Assembly: GCA_937918935.1 (NCBI GenBank)
Contig: CAKZSI010000071.1
Coordinates: 37,639-101,638 of the forward strand
From: an uncultured Chloroflexales bacterium
GTDB lineage: Bacteria > Chloroflexota > Chloroflexia > Chloroflexales > Chloroflexaceae
Direction: 5' to 3'
Length of the DNA: 64,000 nt
Shown here: positions 18,331 to 26,897 of the stretch, piece after piece
Layout of the letters: the number at the start of each line of letters is the position of its first letter
How positions within the stretch are numbered: position 1 is the stretch's first letter
The notes under the pieces: generated by a model
Seen by the model: only the letters and a program-made list of their open reading frames with translations
Databases searched by the model: none
Told to the model about the DNA's origin: nothing
Program-made: the position numbers and the translations under genes

Positions 18331-20061
18331 ATGAGTGTCGCCGATCCGACGCGGCCTCTCTCACACGTTGAGGAGATCAAGATTGCCAATCCGGGCCTGG
18401 GCGGAGTCCTGCTGGAGGAAATCCGTCATCCCCAGCAGGAGCGCCTGGGTGAAGAGGCCGCCATTCTGCTGAAGGCCCACGGCAGTTACCAGCAAGACGA
18501 CCGCGACCAGCGCCAGGCGCGCAAAAAGGCCAGCCAGGATCGGGCCTGGCAGTTCATGGTCCGCACCCGCGCTCCCGGCGGGCGTATGACCGCCGCCCAG
18601 TACCTGCTGGCCGACGAACTGGCCACGCGCCACGGCAACGGCACGCTGCGCATCACCACGCGCCAGGGGCTCCAGTTTCACGGCGTGGGCCGGGCCAACC
18701 TCAAGCCGCTGATCAAGGCCCTCAACGAGCGCCTGATCACCACCTACGCCGCCTGCGGCGACGTGGCCCGCAATGTCATGACCTGTCCGGTGGCCGATCT
18801 GCTGCCCGGCCACCACTACGACCTGCAGGCCGTGGCCCAACGTATCAACGACCGCTTCATCCCCGAGAGCACCGCCTACTACGAACTCTGGCTCGATGGC
18901 GAGAAGGTGCTCGCCGATGGCAAGCGGGTGAAGGTCACGCCCAACCGGGAAGAGCCGTTCTACGGCCCGACCTACATGCCCCGCAAGCACAAAATGGCCA
19001 TCGGCCTGCCCCACGACAACTGCGTGGACCTGTTCACCCATGACCTGGCCCTGGAAGCCGTCGTGGAGGAGGGCGGAAGCCTGCGCGGCTTCAACCTGCT
19101 GGCCGGGGGCGGCCTGGGCAGCACCCACGGCAAGGCCGAGACCTTCCCGCGCCTGGCCGACCGGGTCGGCTTTCTCCGGCCCGAGCACGCCCTGGCGGTG
19201 ATCGAGGCCGCCAGCGCGATCTACCGCGATGAGGGGGACCGAACCAACCGCAAGCACGCCCGCCTGAAGTATGTGCTGGAGGAACGCGGCGTGGCCTGGT
19301 TCCGCCAGGAACTGGCGCGGCGGCTGGGGTGGCCCCTGGAGGCGCCGGTGGAGGTCGGCCCTTACGCAGCCCATGACCATCTGGGCTGGCAACAGCAGGC
19401 CGACGGCAACTGGCTGGCGGGCATCTGGGTGGCCAGCGGGCGGATCAAGGACGAAGGAGGCCAGCGGGTGCGAACGGGGCTGCGGGCCATCGTCGAACTG
19501 ACCGGGGCCGAGGTGCGTCTGACACCGCAACAGAACATCGTCCTGGCCCGCATCACGCCGGCACAGCGCAAAGCGGTCACCGCGCTGATCGCCGAGTACG
19601 GTCTGGCCACTTCCGAAGGTGAAGCGGGGCTAACCACCCTGCGCAGGCATGCCCTGGCCTGCCCCGCCCTGCCCACCTGCGGCCTGGCCGTGGCCGAGGC
19701 CGAGCGTTACCTGCCCACGCTGCTCGACGCACTCGAAGCCCGCGGCTTCGGCGCAGAACAGGTCAACCTCCGGCTGAGCGGCTGCCCCAACAGTTGCTCG
19801 CGCCCGCCCACGGCCGAGATCGGCATCATCGGGCGCAGCTCTGGCAAGTACAACGTCTACGTGGGCGGATGCCGGGCTGGAACGCGCCTGGCGCGCCTCT
19901 ACCGCGCCGAGGTTAAGGCTGCCGAACTGCCCGATCTCATCGGCGCGCTGGTCACCCGCTGGCGGGCCGAGCGCCTCGCTGGCGAATCCTTCGGCGACTG
20001 GGCCACCCGCGCCGGCCTGGGCCATGGCTGGCACGCCGGAGCGGAAACTCATCCTGCCTGA
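18331..20061 (+). CDS. Ferredoxin-type assimilatory sulfite (nitrite/sulfite) reductase
   Basis: A 576-residue siroheme enzyme with the doubled nitrite/sulfite reductase architecture. Seen: FMVRTRAPGGRMTAAQYLLADELA, GNGTLRITTRQGLQFHGV (siroheme-contacting arginines), NVMTCPVADLLPGHHYD, then the cluster/siroheme cysteines ACPALPTC (C444, C450) and LSGCPNSC (C485, C489). Six-electron reduction of sulfite to sulfide is the likely reaction because the gene directly follows cobA-cysH-sat-cysC. Nitrite reduction cannot be excluded from sequence. No flavoprotein CysJ is nearby, consistent with ferredoxin as donor. The ATG at 18331 follows GAATGGAGTAACGC. The tandem repeat just upstream may alter read-through from cysC. 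Confidence 0.94.
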   Translation: MSVADPTRPLSHVEEIKIANPGLGGVLLEEIRHPQQERLGEEAAILLKAHGSYQQDDRDQRQARKKASQDRAWQFMVRTRAPGGRMTAAQYLLADELATRHGNGTLRITTRQGLQFHGVGRANLKPLIKALNERLITTYAACGDVARNVMTCPVADLLPGHHYDLQAVAQRINDRFIPESTAYYELWLDGEKVLADGKRVKVTPNREEPFYGPTYMPRKHKMAIGLPHDNCVDLFTHDLALEAVVEEGGSLRGFNLLAGGGLGSTHGKAETFPRLADRVGFLRPEHALAVIEAASAIYRDEGDRTNRKHARLKYVLEERGVAWFRQELARRLGWPLEAPVEVGPYAAHDHLGWQQQADGNWLAGIWVASGRIKDEGGQRVRTGLRAIVELTGAEVRLTPQQNIVLARITPAQRKAVTALIAEYGLATSEGEAGLTTLRRHALACPALPTCGLAVAEAERYLPTLLDALEARGFGAEQVNLRLSGCPNSCSRPPTAEIGIIGRSSGKYNVYVGGCRAGTRLARLYRAEVKAAELPDLIGALVTRWRAERLAGESFGDWATRAGLGHGWHAGAETHPA

Positions 20062-20099
20062 ACCGCTGCAAGGTTAGCCCGTATGTACGTGACTGGTTT

Positions 20100-20308
20100 G
20101 ATCCAGCCTCTCCCTGAACGTATGCGCCGGTCCTGAGACGTGGTTAGCGACATGTTCCGGTCCTCCAGCCTTCCTCAGCCACCCGCGGGCTGCTAATGTC
20201 AGCGACCGGCCCAACCCCTACCTGCGTGCCTTCGTCGAGGCCCACCCGCGCGAGCGCCCCTACGACCCGATCAGCGACGACGATGCTGTGCCGACCGGCA
20301 TAAACATC
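20100..20308 (+). other. Coding-like fragment without start or stop next to ssrA
   Basis: One frame reads FLSHPRAANVSDRPNPYLRA and then FVEAHPRERPYDPISDDDAV with strong GC-ending codon use. It then runs into the terminator and tmRNA instead of a stop codon. No start is seen. It looks like the C-terminal end of a lost gene. The family was not recognised. Confidence 0.35.
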
Positions 20309-20341
20309 AACGCCCCCCGGCGCTTGATGCCGGGGGGCGTT
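20309..20341. terminator. Strong hairpin 3' of ssrA
   Basis: AACGCCCCCCGGC-GCTTGAT-GCCGGGGGGCGTT is a 13-bp perfect stem ending 15 bp beyond the mature 3' end of the tmRNA on the minus strand. It probably terminates ssrA, and possibly also the sulfite reductase transcript from the other side. Confidence 0.75.
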
Positions 20342-20355
20342 TGGTTACACCGCTG

Positions 20356-20724
20356 TGGTGGAGATGGGGGGAGTCGAACCCCCGTCCAGAAAGCTAAACC
20401 GCAGATATGCTACAGGCTTAGCTCGTTGTTTGCTTTTGCCCGCGGCCACACAACGAGCAAGGCGGCCTCTGGGCGAACCCGCTGATCTTTTCCCCGGGCT
20501 AGCAGGTGGTTACCCGAGAAGCACTCGACTTGCTGACGCCTGACCGCCGATCATCGAGCGAACCGGCGGAGGCGCGCCGTGTGTTAGTTACGCGGCGAGG
20601 GCGTAGGCCGGAGCCTTAGCCCACTTGTTGGTGTTGGCAGTTGTTGCCTTGCCCCTTTAACGTGACTGGGCGGCACGGCCTGCAATCTACGGCCTTCACT
20701 CCCTGTCGATACCAGAGCATCCCC
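20356..20724 (-). ncRNA. ssrA: tmRNA
   Basis: A one-piece tmRNA of about 369 nt. The 5' end GGGGATGCTCTGGTATCGAC pairs over seven bases with the 3' CATCTCC before ACCA, forming the tRNA-like acceptor. The T-arm reads GGGGGTTCGACTCCCCC, and CCA is encoded. The tag frame (20591-20638, minus strand) gives ANTNKWAKAPAYALAA, followed by TAA at 20588-20590. It has the conserved ALAA end seen by tail-specific proteases. It rescues stalled ribosomes together with SmpB, which is not in the window. Confidence 0.97.
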
Positions 20725-20736
20725 ATGCATTATTTT

Positions 20737-20764
20737 ATTATATAGCTTCGCCGGTCGGCGTCAA
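20737..20764 (-). promoter_or_regulatory. ssrA promoter
   Basis: On the minus strand TTGACG and TATAAT are 16 bp apart (+ coordinates 20759-20764 and 20737-20742). The -10 lies 12 bases before the mature 5' end, leaving a short leader for RNase P trimming. Confidence 0.8.
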
Positions 20765-20803
20765 TACGACGTTTGATGGAGTTGTGTTAGACTTATGAAA
20801 AGT

Positions 20804-21001
20804 GGGGAACCCGGGGTTCCCCACGCCCCGGCCCGCGCAGGCCGCACGCCCCCCGGCGCCGGTTAGCCCGGCGGGGAACCCGGGGTTCCCCGCGCCCCTG
20901 GCCAGGGTGACGCGCACCTTCGGCGTCGGTTAGCCCGTGGGGAACCCGGGGTTCCCCACGCCTCGGCCCGCGCAGGCCGCACGCCCCCCGGCGCCGGTTA
21001 G
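20804..21001. repeat. Three-unit tandem repeat of about 67 bp
   Basis: Each unit begins with the palindrome GGGGAACCCGGGGTTCCCC (20804-20822, 20873-20891, 20939-20957). It continues with a variable GC-rich part and ends with CGGCGCCGGTTAG or CGGCGTCGGTTAG (unit ends 20866, 20933, 21001). Units one and three are nearly identical; unit two differs in its middle. The array lies between ssrA and the esterase gene, in a 386-bp spacer without a gene. Confidence 0.9.
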
Positions 21002-21110
21002 ACAGGAGGGAGGGCGCCCGGCTCCTCCCCCCAACGGGGGGGAGACTGGGAGAGGGGAGGAAATGCAAGGAAACGCCGTTCACAGATTATTAACCCTCTG
21101 ACTCAATACA

Positions 21111-22034
21111 ATGGCAGACACGCATACCCTCGATCCTCGCGCGCGGCTCGTGCGCCTCCGCAGTCGCCTGCTGGGGGTGACGAAGCGCTTGTATGTCTAT
21201 CTGCCGCCGGAGTACGCTGTGGAGCGCCGGCGCCGCTTTCCAGTCCTCTTTTTGCTCCGCGGCCACGAGCGTGAGTGGATCAATCCGCACGAGGACCAGA
21301 GCCGCGGCGGGACCACAGTGATCGATGTCTATGAGCGGCTGCGCGCCAGCGGGGCGGTTGGTCCGCTGATCCTGGTCATGCCGGGCCTGGCCAGTGACGA
21401 CAACCGCATCCCCGGTCTGCTCACCGACTTCCGCTGCCCCGGCTGCGCCCCGCCGCGCGCGGCGGGTCTCGGCGCCGGCCTGTTTCAGCGTTTCTTCTTC
21501 GAGGAACTGCTGCCAGCAATTGACACACGCCTGCGCACCCTGCCCGCCGCCCGCGCCATCGCCGGCTTTTCCCTGGGTGGCTACATGGCGGTCAAAGCCG
21601 CCGCGTTGCACCCCGAGTTGTTCGTCAGCGTCGGGGCCTTCGACGGGTCATTTCCCTACGCCAGCGATGCCGGGGCCAGCGCCCGCCTCAGCGATACACT
21701 CTTCGCCCAACCGATGTTCGACCCGGCCCTCGGCGTGCCCCGCGACCCTGAGCACCTCAGCGCCAACAATCCGGTCTGCCTCCTGCAGCGCGCCGATCGC
21801 GCCGCCCTCCGCCGCATCACATGGCTCATCCAGTACGGCCCCGAGCAACTGGAACCCTGGGGATCCAACTTTTACCGCGGTGAATACCTGTTGCGGGTCC
21901 TGCGAAGCCTGGGCATCGAAAACGCCGCCCCCGTCGCGGCCCTGCCTGACGGCGAGCATACCTGGCGCGCCGCCGACCGGCATATCGAGCAGACCCTGCC
22001 GCTCCACTGGGAGGCCCTGGCACGGGCGATGTAG
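21111..22034 (+). CDS. Alpha/beta-hydrolase of the putative esterase (esterase D-like) family
   Basis: A 307-residue protein of the family that includes S-formylglutathione hydrolase and feruloyl esterases. It begins with a beta-strand domain (GVTKRLYVYLPPEYAVERRRRFPVLFLLRGHEREW) containing the K-R-x-x-V-Y-L-P-P-x-Y motif. The nucleophile elbow is AGFSLGGYMAVKAA (about residue 147-160). The general acid and histidine are likely in FDGSFPY and LPDGEHTWRAADRH. No signal peptide, so it is probably cytoplasmic. The substrate is unknown. It precedes a histidine kinase by 55 bp. Confidence 0.88.
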   Translation: MADTHTLDPRARLVRLRSRLLGVTKRLYVYLPPEYAVERRRRFPVLFLLRGHEREWINPHEDQSRGGTTVIDVYERLRASGAVGPLILVMPGLASDDNRIPGLLTDFRCPGCAPPRAAGLGAGLFQRFFFEELLPAIDTRLRTLPAARAIAGFSLGGYMAVKAAALHPELFVSVGAFDGSFPYASDAGASARLSDTLFAQPMFDPALGVPRDPEHLSANNPVCLLQRADRAALRRITWLIQYGPEQLEPWGSNFYRGEYLLRVLRSLGIENAAPVAALPDGEHTWRAADRHIEQTLPLHWEALARAM

Positions 22035-22089
22035 GCGCCGGGGTGGGAGGTGTGAAGCCAGGGTTCTGGAAGTGTTCTGAACAACGCCT

Positions 22090-23547
22090 ATGCCTGTGGA
22101 TAAAACCCCCAATCCGCCGGACATCGCTGCCGCGCTGCGCAGCGTGCGCTGGCTCCTGGCAGCGATTATCGGGCTGATCTTCGCCCTCACGCGGCTGGGG
22201 GAAACGGCGCTGGTTGGCTTGCGCCCCACGACACCGCTGATCAGCGCCCTCGACCCGCTCTTCTGGGGCCTGCTGGCCGCGGTGGCGGTGTGGGGCGTGC
22301 TGAGCTGGGCCGCCGGGCAGGAGCAGCGCTACCGCACCGCCGAGCGGCGCATGCTCGACGAGGTGCAACTGGCCCACCAGCGCCTTCAGGTGCTCTACGA
22401 ACTCAACCAGCGCATCGCCAGCAGCGCCACCCTCGACGAGGTGCTGGATTACGCGGTTACCCTGCCCCACGAACTCGTCGGGGCGCGCGCCGCGGCGGTG
22501 ATCCTCTTCGATGAGCAGGGCAGGGCCTTCATTGCCCGCAGCAGCGGGTTGACGGAGGAGCAATTAACCGCGGCCCGCTCCGCCGCTGGCCTGCGGCTCG
22601 ACCAGCCGCCTCCCCGCAAGCCCGAGACGCTCACGCCCCGTGGAGCGATGCCCGCCGATCTGCGTGGATGCCTGATCCTGCCGCTCGTCGAAGGCAACGA
22701 TGCGCCGGTGGGCTGGATCGAGTGCTACCTGAGCGATCCTCGCGACCCGGCCAGCGACGCCTCCGGCGCCCTGACGCCCGAATTGACCTCGCTCCTGATC
22801 ACTGTCGGCGGGGAGATCGCCGAGGCAGTGCAGGGCAGCCGTCGCCGCGCCCGCGAGATCGCCAGCCTGGTGGCCCTCGAACAGGCCATTACCACCGAAC
22901 GGACGCGCATCGCCCGCGATCTGCACGATGGCGTCGCCCAGAGCCTGGCCTTTCTGCGCATGCGGGTGGCTCTGTGGGAGGACTGGCTGGAGCAGGAGCC
23001 GGAACGCCTGCGCGAGGAGTTCGATGCACTCAAGGTTAACCTGCGACGCCAGATCGAAGAACTGCGCCGGGCCATTTTCGCCCTGCGCCCCATCGAACTC
23101 AGCCAGCTTGGTTTCGCCGGGGCGCTGCGCCGCTTCGTGAGCGAGTTTGCCGATCAGCAGGACTGGGATCTGGAACTGGAGTTGAGCGATCTGCCGCCCG
23201 ATCTGCCCTATGCCCTCGAACTGGCAGCCTTTCGCTTCGTGCAAGAGGCTCTCAACAACGCCGCCAAACACGCCAATGCCCGCCACGTGGTGGTGGCCCT
23301 TCGCGTGGTGGACGGAGGGCTGGGGATCGTCGTGCGTGATGATGGCGTGGGTTTCGATCCCGGGGCACAGGGCGAACTGCCCGGCGCGCGTCTGGGCCTG
23401 CGGCAGATGCGCGAACGGGCCGCCGCCCTCGACGGACGATTGACCATTCTCTCAAGGCCCGGCCAGGGCGCCGAGGTGCGGGTCTGGCTGCCGCTGCGCT
23501 ACGCGCGTGAGTCGGCAGGCGTCGCCGGAGAGAGGGTGGCGCCATGA
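22090..23547 (+). CDS. Membrane sensor histidine kinase, NarX/DesK-type (HisKA_3)
   Basis: 485 residues. Two membrane spans (about 17-36 and 56-74) are followed by a short coiled segment (RRMLDEVQLAHQRLQVLYELNQRIAS), then a GAF-like domain (about 110-250), the HisKA_3 dimerisation motif ERTRIARDLHDGVAQSLAFL with phospho-acceptor H279, and a HATPase_c domain (FVQEALNNAAKHANA, then DDGVGFDP and GLRQMRERAAAL). Kinases of this class normally sit beside a LuxR/NarL-type response regulator. Here the stop overlaps an ATG (ATGA), but only a 41-codon frame follows, so the regulator is missing or lies elsewhere. Confidence 0.93.
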   Translation: MPVDKTPNPPDIAAALRSVRWLLAAIIGLIFALTRLGETALVGLRPTTPLISALDPLFWGLLAAVAVWGVLSWAAGQEQRYRTAERRMLDEVQLAHQRLQVLYELNQRIASSATLDEVLDYAVTLPHELVGARAAAVILFDEQGRAFIARSSGLTEEQLTAARSAAGLRLDQPPPRKPETLTPRGAMPADLRGCLILPLVEGNDAPVGWIECYLSDPRDPASDASGALTPELTSLLITVGGEIAEAVQGSRRRAREIASLVALEQAITTERTRIARDLHDGVAQSLAFLRMRVALWEDWLEQEPERLREEFDALKVNLRRQIEELRRAIFALRPIELSQLGFAGALRRFVSEFADQQDWDLELELSDLPPDLPYALELAAFRFVQEALNNAAKHANARHVVVALRVVDGGLGIVVRDDGVGFDPGAQGELPGARLGLRQMRERAAALDGRLTILSRPGQGAEVRVWLPLRYARESAGVAGERVAP

Positions 23548-23669
23548 TAGATTGCGGGTTCTGGATCGAAGATCGTCGCGGTAAAACCGCGCGATGTCGG
23601 ATGCGCGGTCAGATCAACGGGAAGCAGTTTGTCTCACACCTCTACACCTCCACCTCCCCACGCGCATAG
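23544..23669 (+). other. 41-codon frame overlapping the kinase stop, possible response-regulator remnant
   Basis: The ATG shares four bases with the kinase stop codon (ATGA), the usual coupling seen between such kinases and their regulators. The product (MIDCGFWIEDRRGKTARCRM...) has no receiver-domain features. Its end overlaps the convergent STAS gene. It is probably not a functional gene. Confidence 0.25.
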
Positions 23670-24661
23670 GCCAGGGCCGCGCCAAGGTCGGCCACGGTGA
23701 TAATCTCGCCAAGGCTGGTGTTGAGGCTAACCAGGGTCTGGGCGACAGCGGCACGAATGCCGCTGACCACCGTGCGGGCGCCGAGCAGGCGGATTGCCAC
23801 TGCGGTGTCGATCAACGCCTTCGCAACCTCCGTATCGATCATCGTAATTCCCGTCACGTCGAGAATCACCACCCGCGCCCGGTGCTCGGCGACCATTTCG
23901 AGGATGCGTCGCCGCAACGCGCCGGCCCGCCAGCTATCGAGATTGCCCACCAGTGGCGACAGCAACACCTGATCGTCCACCACCAGCACCGGCAGTTCCA
24001 GGGTCTTCACCAGTTCGAGCAGGCGTTGCTGCTCGGCAGCGCGCTGCTCGATCTCCTGGCGCGTCGCCTCGGAAGCCTGGCGCGCCGCCTCGGCCTCACT
24101 GGCGCGCTGGTCGGCGATACCCAGCGCGGTGAGTTGCGCAACCCCTATCCGATCGGCGACGGCCCACACCGCGATGATCAGAACAGCGACGTTACTTGCG
24201 TGGAAGTAGCGTAGAAAACCGGGTGGAATTTGCGATATGGTTTCTAACGGTCCCAGGATAACGATCAGGACTGCCAGGATGGTGCAAAAGACGGCGGTAG
24301 CAATGGTGAACAGGCGCTGGTTGCTCAGACTCACGAGCAGGACCACCACGACCAGAAAGGGCGCCACGGTGAGACGGAGTTCCGGCAGCCAGATCGCGAC
24401 GATGATCTCGTTGACGATGATGCTCAGCGTAAATGGCAGCACCATTTGCCAGAGCGGGCGCTCCCGCAACAGCGCGGTCAGACCAGCGCCGACAATACCG
24501 GTAAAGGTAATAGCCAGGACGACAGGCGCGAAGAAGCTGGGACTGAACACATAGAACGACAGCACCAGCAGGAATGAAAGAACACAGCTCCCCCCTGTCC
24601 AGAGTGCGACACTTATGATAATCCGCCGCTGAAGTTGTTCGAGAAAGGCACGCGATGACAT
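23642..24661 (-). CDS. Membrane-anchored STAS-domain (RsbR/RsbS-like) regulator
   Basis: 339 residues. Six hydrophobic helices in the first 185 residues are followed by a charged coiled coil (QRASEAEAARQASEATRQEIEQRAAEQQRLLELVKTL). A C-terminal STAS domain comes last (ELPVLVVDDQVLLSPLVGNLDSW, then VVILDVTGITMIDTEVAKALIDTA). In RsbR-type proteins that D-V-T-G-I-T-x-x-D motif carries the phosphorylatable threonines. The combination suggests a membrane sensor feeding a partner-switching (stressosome-like) pathway. No kinase RsbT or RsbW is adjacent. Convergent with the histidine kinase, overlapping only the small frame. ATG at 24661 follows AGGAGCCGTTAGC. Confidence 0.88.
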   Translation of the reverse strand: MSSRAFLEQLQRRIIISVALWTGGSCVLSFLLVLSFYVFSPSFFAPVVLAITFTGIVGAGLTALLRERPLWQMVLPFTLSIIVNEIIVAIWLPELRLTVAPFLVVVVLLVSLSNQRLFTIATAVFCTILAVLIVILGPLETISQIPPGFLRYFHASNVAVLIIAVWAVADRIGVAQLTALGIADQRASEAEAARQASEATRQEIEQRAAEQQRLLELVKTLELPVLVVDDQVLLSPLVGNLDSWRAGALRRRILEMVAEHRARVVILDVTGITMIDTEVAKALIDTAVAIRLLGARTVVSGIRAAVAQTLVSLNTSLGEIITVADLGAALAYARGEVEV

Positions 24662-24679
24662 GCTAACGGCTCCTCGTTC

Positions 24680-24700
24680 CTGGGAGGGCAGCGCCCTCTC
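24680..24700. repeat. GGGAGGGC/GCCCTCCC-family palindrome
   Basis: CTGGGAGGGC-A-GCGCCCTCTCAAG, an imperfect copy just upstream of the STAS gene start. Confidence 0.6.
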
Positions 24701-25057
24701 AAGAAAACCTCATTCTCTTACCGGTGGCGCAGTCGCGCGTATCCCGCCACAACGTCAACTATAGTGGACCCCCGAGTTGACATCTGGAGGGGCGCAGACG
24801 GAGCGTGGGAACATGCTTACCAATGCGAGGCTCCCGGCGTCGGATCTGACAGGGTTACACCCGTACAGGATTGCGATCGGCAGGTTGGGACACCCCCTGA
24901 AGTGACGGTCTCGGGCCGACAGGTTCACTATACGCCTATCCCTTACCGCAACCGTACCACGAACCGGTACTCATGGGCGCTTGAGCGAGGCACAGGTTGA
25001 CCGTACACTTACGATTGCGTGTAGTTACGATGCCATCCAACGTCCCAGGAGGTCACA
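24701..25057. other. Divergent spacer between STAS and UbiA genes
   Basis: No gene is supported in about 355 bp. A weak candidate promoter (TTGACC at 24996-25001, then TGTAGT 17 bp later) faces the UbiA gene. Nothing else is seen. Confidence 0.4.
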
Positions 25058-25963
25058 ATGCACGCTACAGCCTTGTTACACGCATTCGTTCGTCACCGCT
25101 GGCTTGAAGCCATCCGCTCCGAGGTCATCCTTCACTGGAAGTTCAATCGGTACGACATCGCAGCGACGTTCATTCCGGGTCTGCTGTTTGTTCTGGCTGC
25201 CTGGCACAGCCATGAGCCTGACTGGAACGCACTGTCGGGCTGGCTGCTCCGGGGTTCGCTGTACTTCTGGCTGTACTGCTCGGTGTTCTGCATTTCGAAC
25301 CAGCTCGCTGGCGAGGAGGAGGATCGCATCAACAAACCAGACCGGCCGCTGCCCGCCGGCCTGACGACCCGGAGCGGGGCCTGGGCGCGCTGGTTCATAG
25401 TGATGGGACTGTTTGCGCTCCTGGGCTGGTGCCTGGGGGTATTGGAGTGGACACTGCTCTGGCAGGCGGTGCTGGTCCTGCACAATCAGGGACGGTGGTC
25501 GCGGCACTATGCAACGAAGAATCTGGTGATGGTGTTTGGTGCGATTGCGCAACTGGCCGCCGCCTGGCAGATGGTGCGCCCGATCACGCCGATAGCCTGG
25601 GACTGGATTCTGGTGCTGTCACTGCCCTTACTGACACACGTGTCGCTGCAAGATCTGCGCGATGTGGCTGGCGATCGGGCCGTGGGGCGACGCACGCTCC
25701 CGATCATCTTCGGTGAAGGGCCGAGTCGCCTCTTTTTAGCGGGTGCGTTTGCCTTGCTCCCGCTGGCGACCCATTTCGTGTTGCTGGCGCCGCCGGGTGC
25801 GCGTCTCGATGTGGTGGCGCTGGATCTGCTGCTGGCAGCCTTGTGCCTAGTCATCGCCGGGCGCATCCTCTGGCTGCGCTACCCGGCTGCCGACCACAAG
25901 ACGTATATGCTGTACAACTACTGGTATTGTTTTACCCTGGCGGCGGCGATTGTGGCGCTTTGA
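25058..25963 (+). CDS. UbiA-family prenyltransferase with a variant first motif
   Basis: 301 residues with about eight membrane helices. UbiA enzymes move a prenyl chain from its diphosphate onto an acceptor within the membrane. The first magnesium/diphosphate motif reads NQLAGEEEDRINKPDRPLPAG, where most UbiA proteins have N-D-x-x-D-x-x-x-D. The N-Q start and E-E-E-D cluster are unusual, while N-K-P-x-R-P is canonical. The second motif is DLRDVAGDRAVGRRTLP. The acceptor is unknown. ATG at 25058 follows AGGAGGTCACA. A second UbiA protein with the standard motif is encoded at 48886. Confidence 0.88.
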   Translation: MHATALLHAFVRHRWLEAIRSEVILHWKFNRYDIAATFIPGLLFVLAAWHSHEPDWNALSGWLLRGSLYFWLYCSVFCISNQLAGEEEDRINKPDRPLPAGLTTRSGAWARWFIVMGLFALLGWCLGVLEWTLLWQAVLVLHNQGRWSRHYATKNLVMVFGAIAQLAAAWQMVRPITPIAWDWILVLSLPLLTHVSLQDLRDVAGDRAVGRRTLPIIFGEGPSRLFLAGAFALLPLATHFVLLAPPGARLDVVALDLLLAALCLVIAGRILWLRYPAADHKTYMLYNYWYCFTLAAAIVAL

Positions 25964-26007
25964 GGTCCTTACAATGATACTGAGGTGAACGGGGGGTCGG
26001 TACAACG

Positions 26008-26040
26008 AGGTCCTGGGAGGGCTGCGCCTCCACAGGACCT
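26008..26040. repeat. GGGAGGGC/GCCCTCCC-family palindrome
   Basis: AGGTCCTGGGAGGGC-TGC-GCCTCCACAGGACCT, an extended imperfect stem between the UbiA gene and the convergent membrane protein gene. It is followed by CTCCTTTTCTT and may act as a terminator for the UbiA gene. Confidence 0.6.
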
Positions 26041-26094
26041 CTCCTTTTCTTGGCTAGAAATCTTTCACCCCAACCGCGGCGCTCCCGGCGCCTC

Positions 26095-26772
26095 CTAACG
26101 ACCGGGAGCGTTCCCCACCTTGCTGCTGTCCGGTGGGGTTTCGGGCATAGGCAGGAGGGGCGCGATGGGGTCCACCAGGCGGTCCACAATCGCCCCCAGG
26201 CGCTGGAACTGTGGCCCGAGTTCGGTTTCGGCCAGGGGGATGTTCACCGGCACGTCGAGTTGCACCGGGATGGAGGTGATCAGCTTGACGTCCATGTTGA
26301 GATCGACGGGCAGTTCCAGGCCCGCGGGGAGGACAATGTTCACCGTGGCGTTGAGGTTGCCGCCGCCGCCGGGGAAGGTGATCGCTGCGGGGGCCGTCAG
26401 CGGCACCGGCTCGGTCAGCCGCACCACGTTGCGCGGGGTCATGATCGTCGCGGCGTTGATCGGCACATCGAGTTCGATCGGCAGGCGCGTGTCGAGGGGC
26501 ACGGTGTAGACGATGGTAGAACTCTGGAGATCACCCACCACATCTTGCAACTCGGCGAGGTTATTGGCGGCGAAGACCTGCGCGTTGGCCGCCACGCCCG
26601 CGACCTGGTTGCGGTGATTGATCACAATGCCGGCCAGGACGCCAACAATGACGATCAAGACAGCATTGATCAGGAACGAGGTCCAGATCAGCGCCTTGTA
26701 GAGCGGCGCGATGCGGGCATAGCGCCGGCGGGGGCGCTCGCCTGCCGTCGTGGCGGCGGTTTCAGCGGCCAT
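26095..26772 (-). CDS. Hypothetical membrane-anchored protein
   Basis: 225 residues from the ATG at 26772, selected because GAAAGGAACTTTCGCT precedes it; an ATG at 26793 is possible. An N-terminal cytoplasmic tail rich in Arg (GERPRRRYARIAPLYK) precedes one membrane helix (ALIWTSFLINAVLIVIVGVLAGIVI). The long external part is dominated by beta-type segments with repeated 'xxPVxLxVPINxx' patterns (LPIELDVPINAATIMTP, IPVQLDVPVNIPLAETEL). These patterns hint at an elongated, repetitive beta structure. No family recognised. Confidence 0.75.
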   Translation of the reverse strand: MAAETAATTAGERPRRRYARIAPLYKALIWTSFLINAVLIVIVGVLAGIVINHRNQVAGVAANAQVFAANNLAELQDVVGDLQSSTIVYTVPLDTRLPIELDVPINAATIMTPRNVVRLTEPVPLTAPAAITFPGGGGNLNATVNIVLPAGLELPVDLNMDVKLITSIPVQLDVPVNIPLAETELGPQFQRLGAIVDRLVDPIAPLLPMPETPPDSSKVGNAPGR

Positions 26773-26897
26773 AGCGAAAGTTCCTTTCGACATACATATC
26801 CGTGGCGCGAGGGCCGATCATGCAAAACGCTCGTATGATATTGCATCATAACATGGAGATATTACGCAAGTGTATCGTAGAAGGGGCCACTGCAACG

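Noticed and set aside
20793..21083. 96-codon minus frame through the tandem repeat
   Set aside because: It translates the repeat units (R-G-E-P-R-V-P-H pattern) and has no ribosome site.
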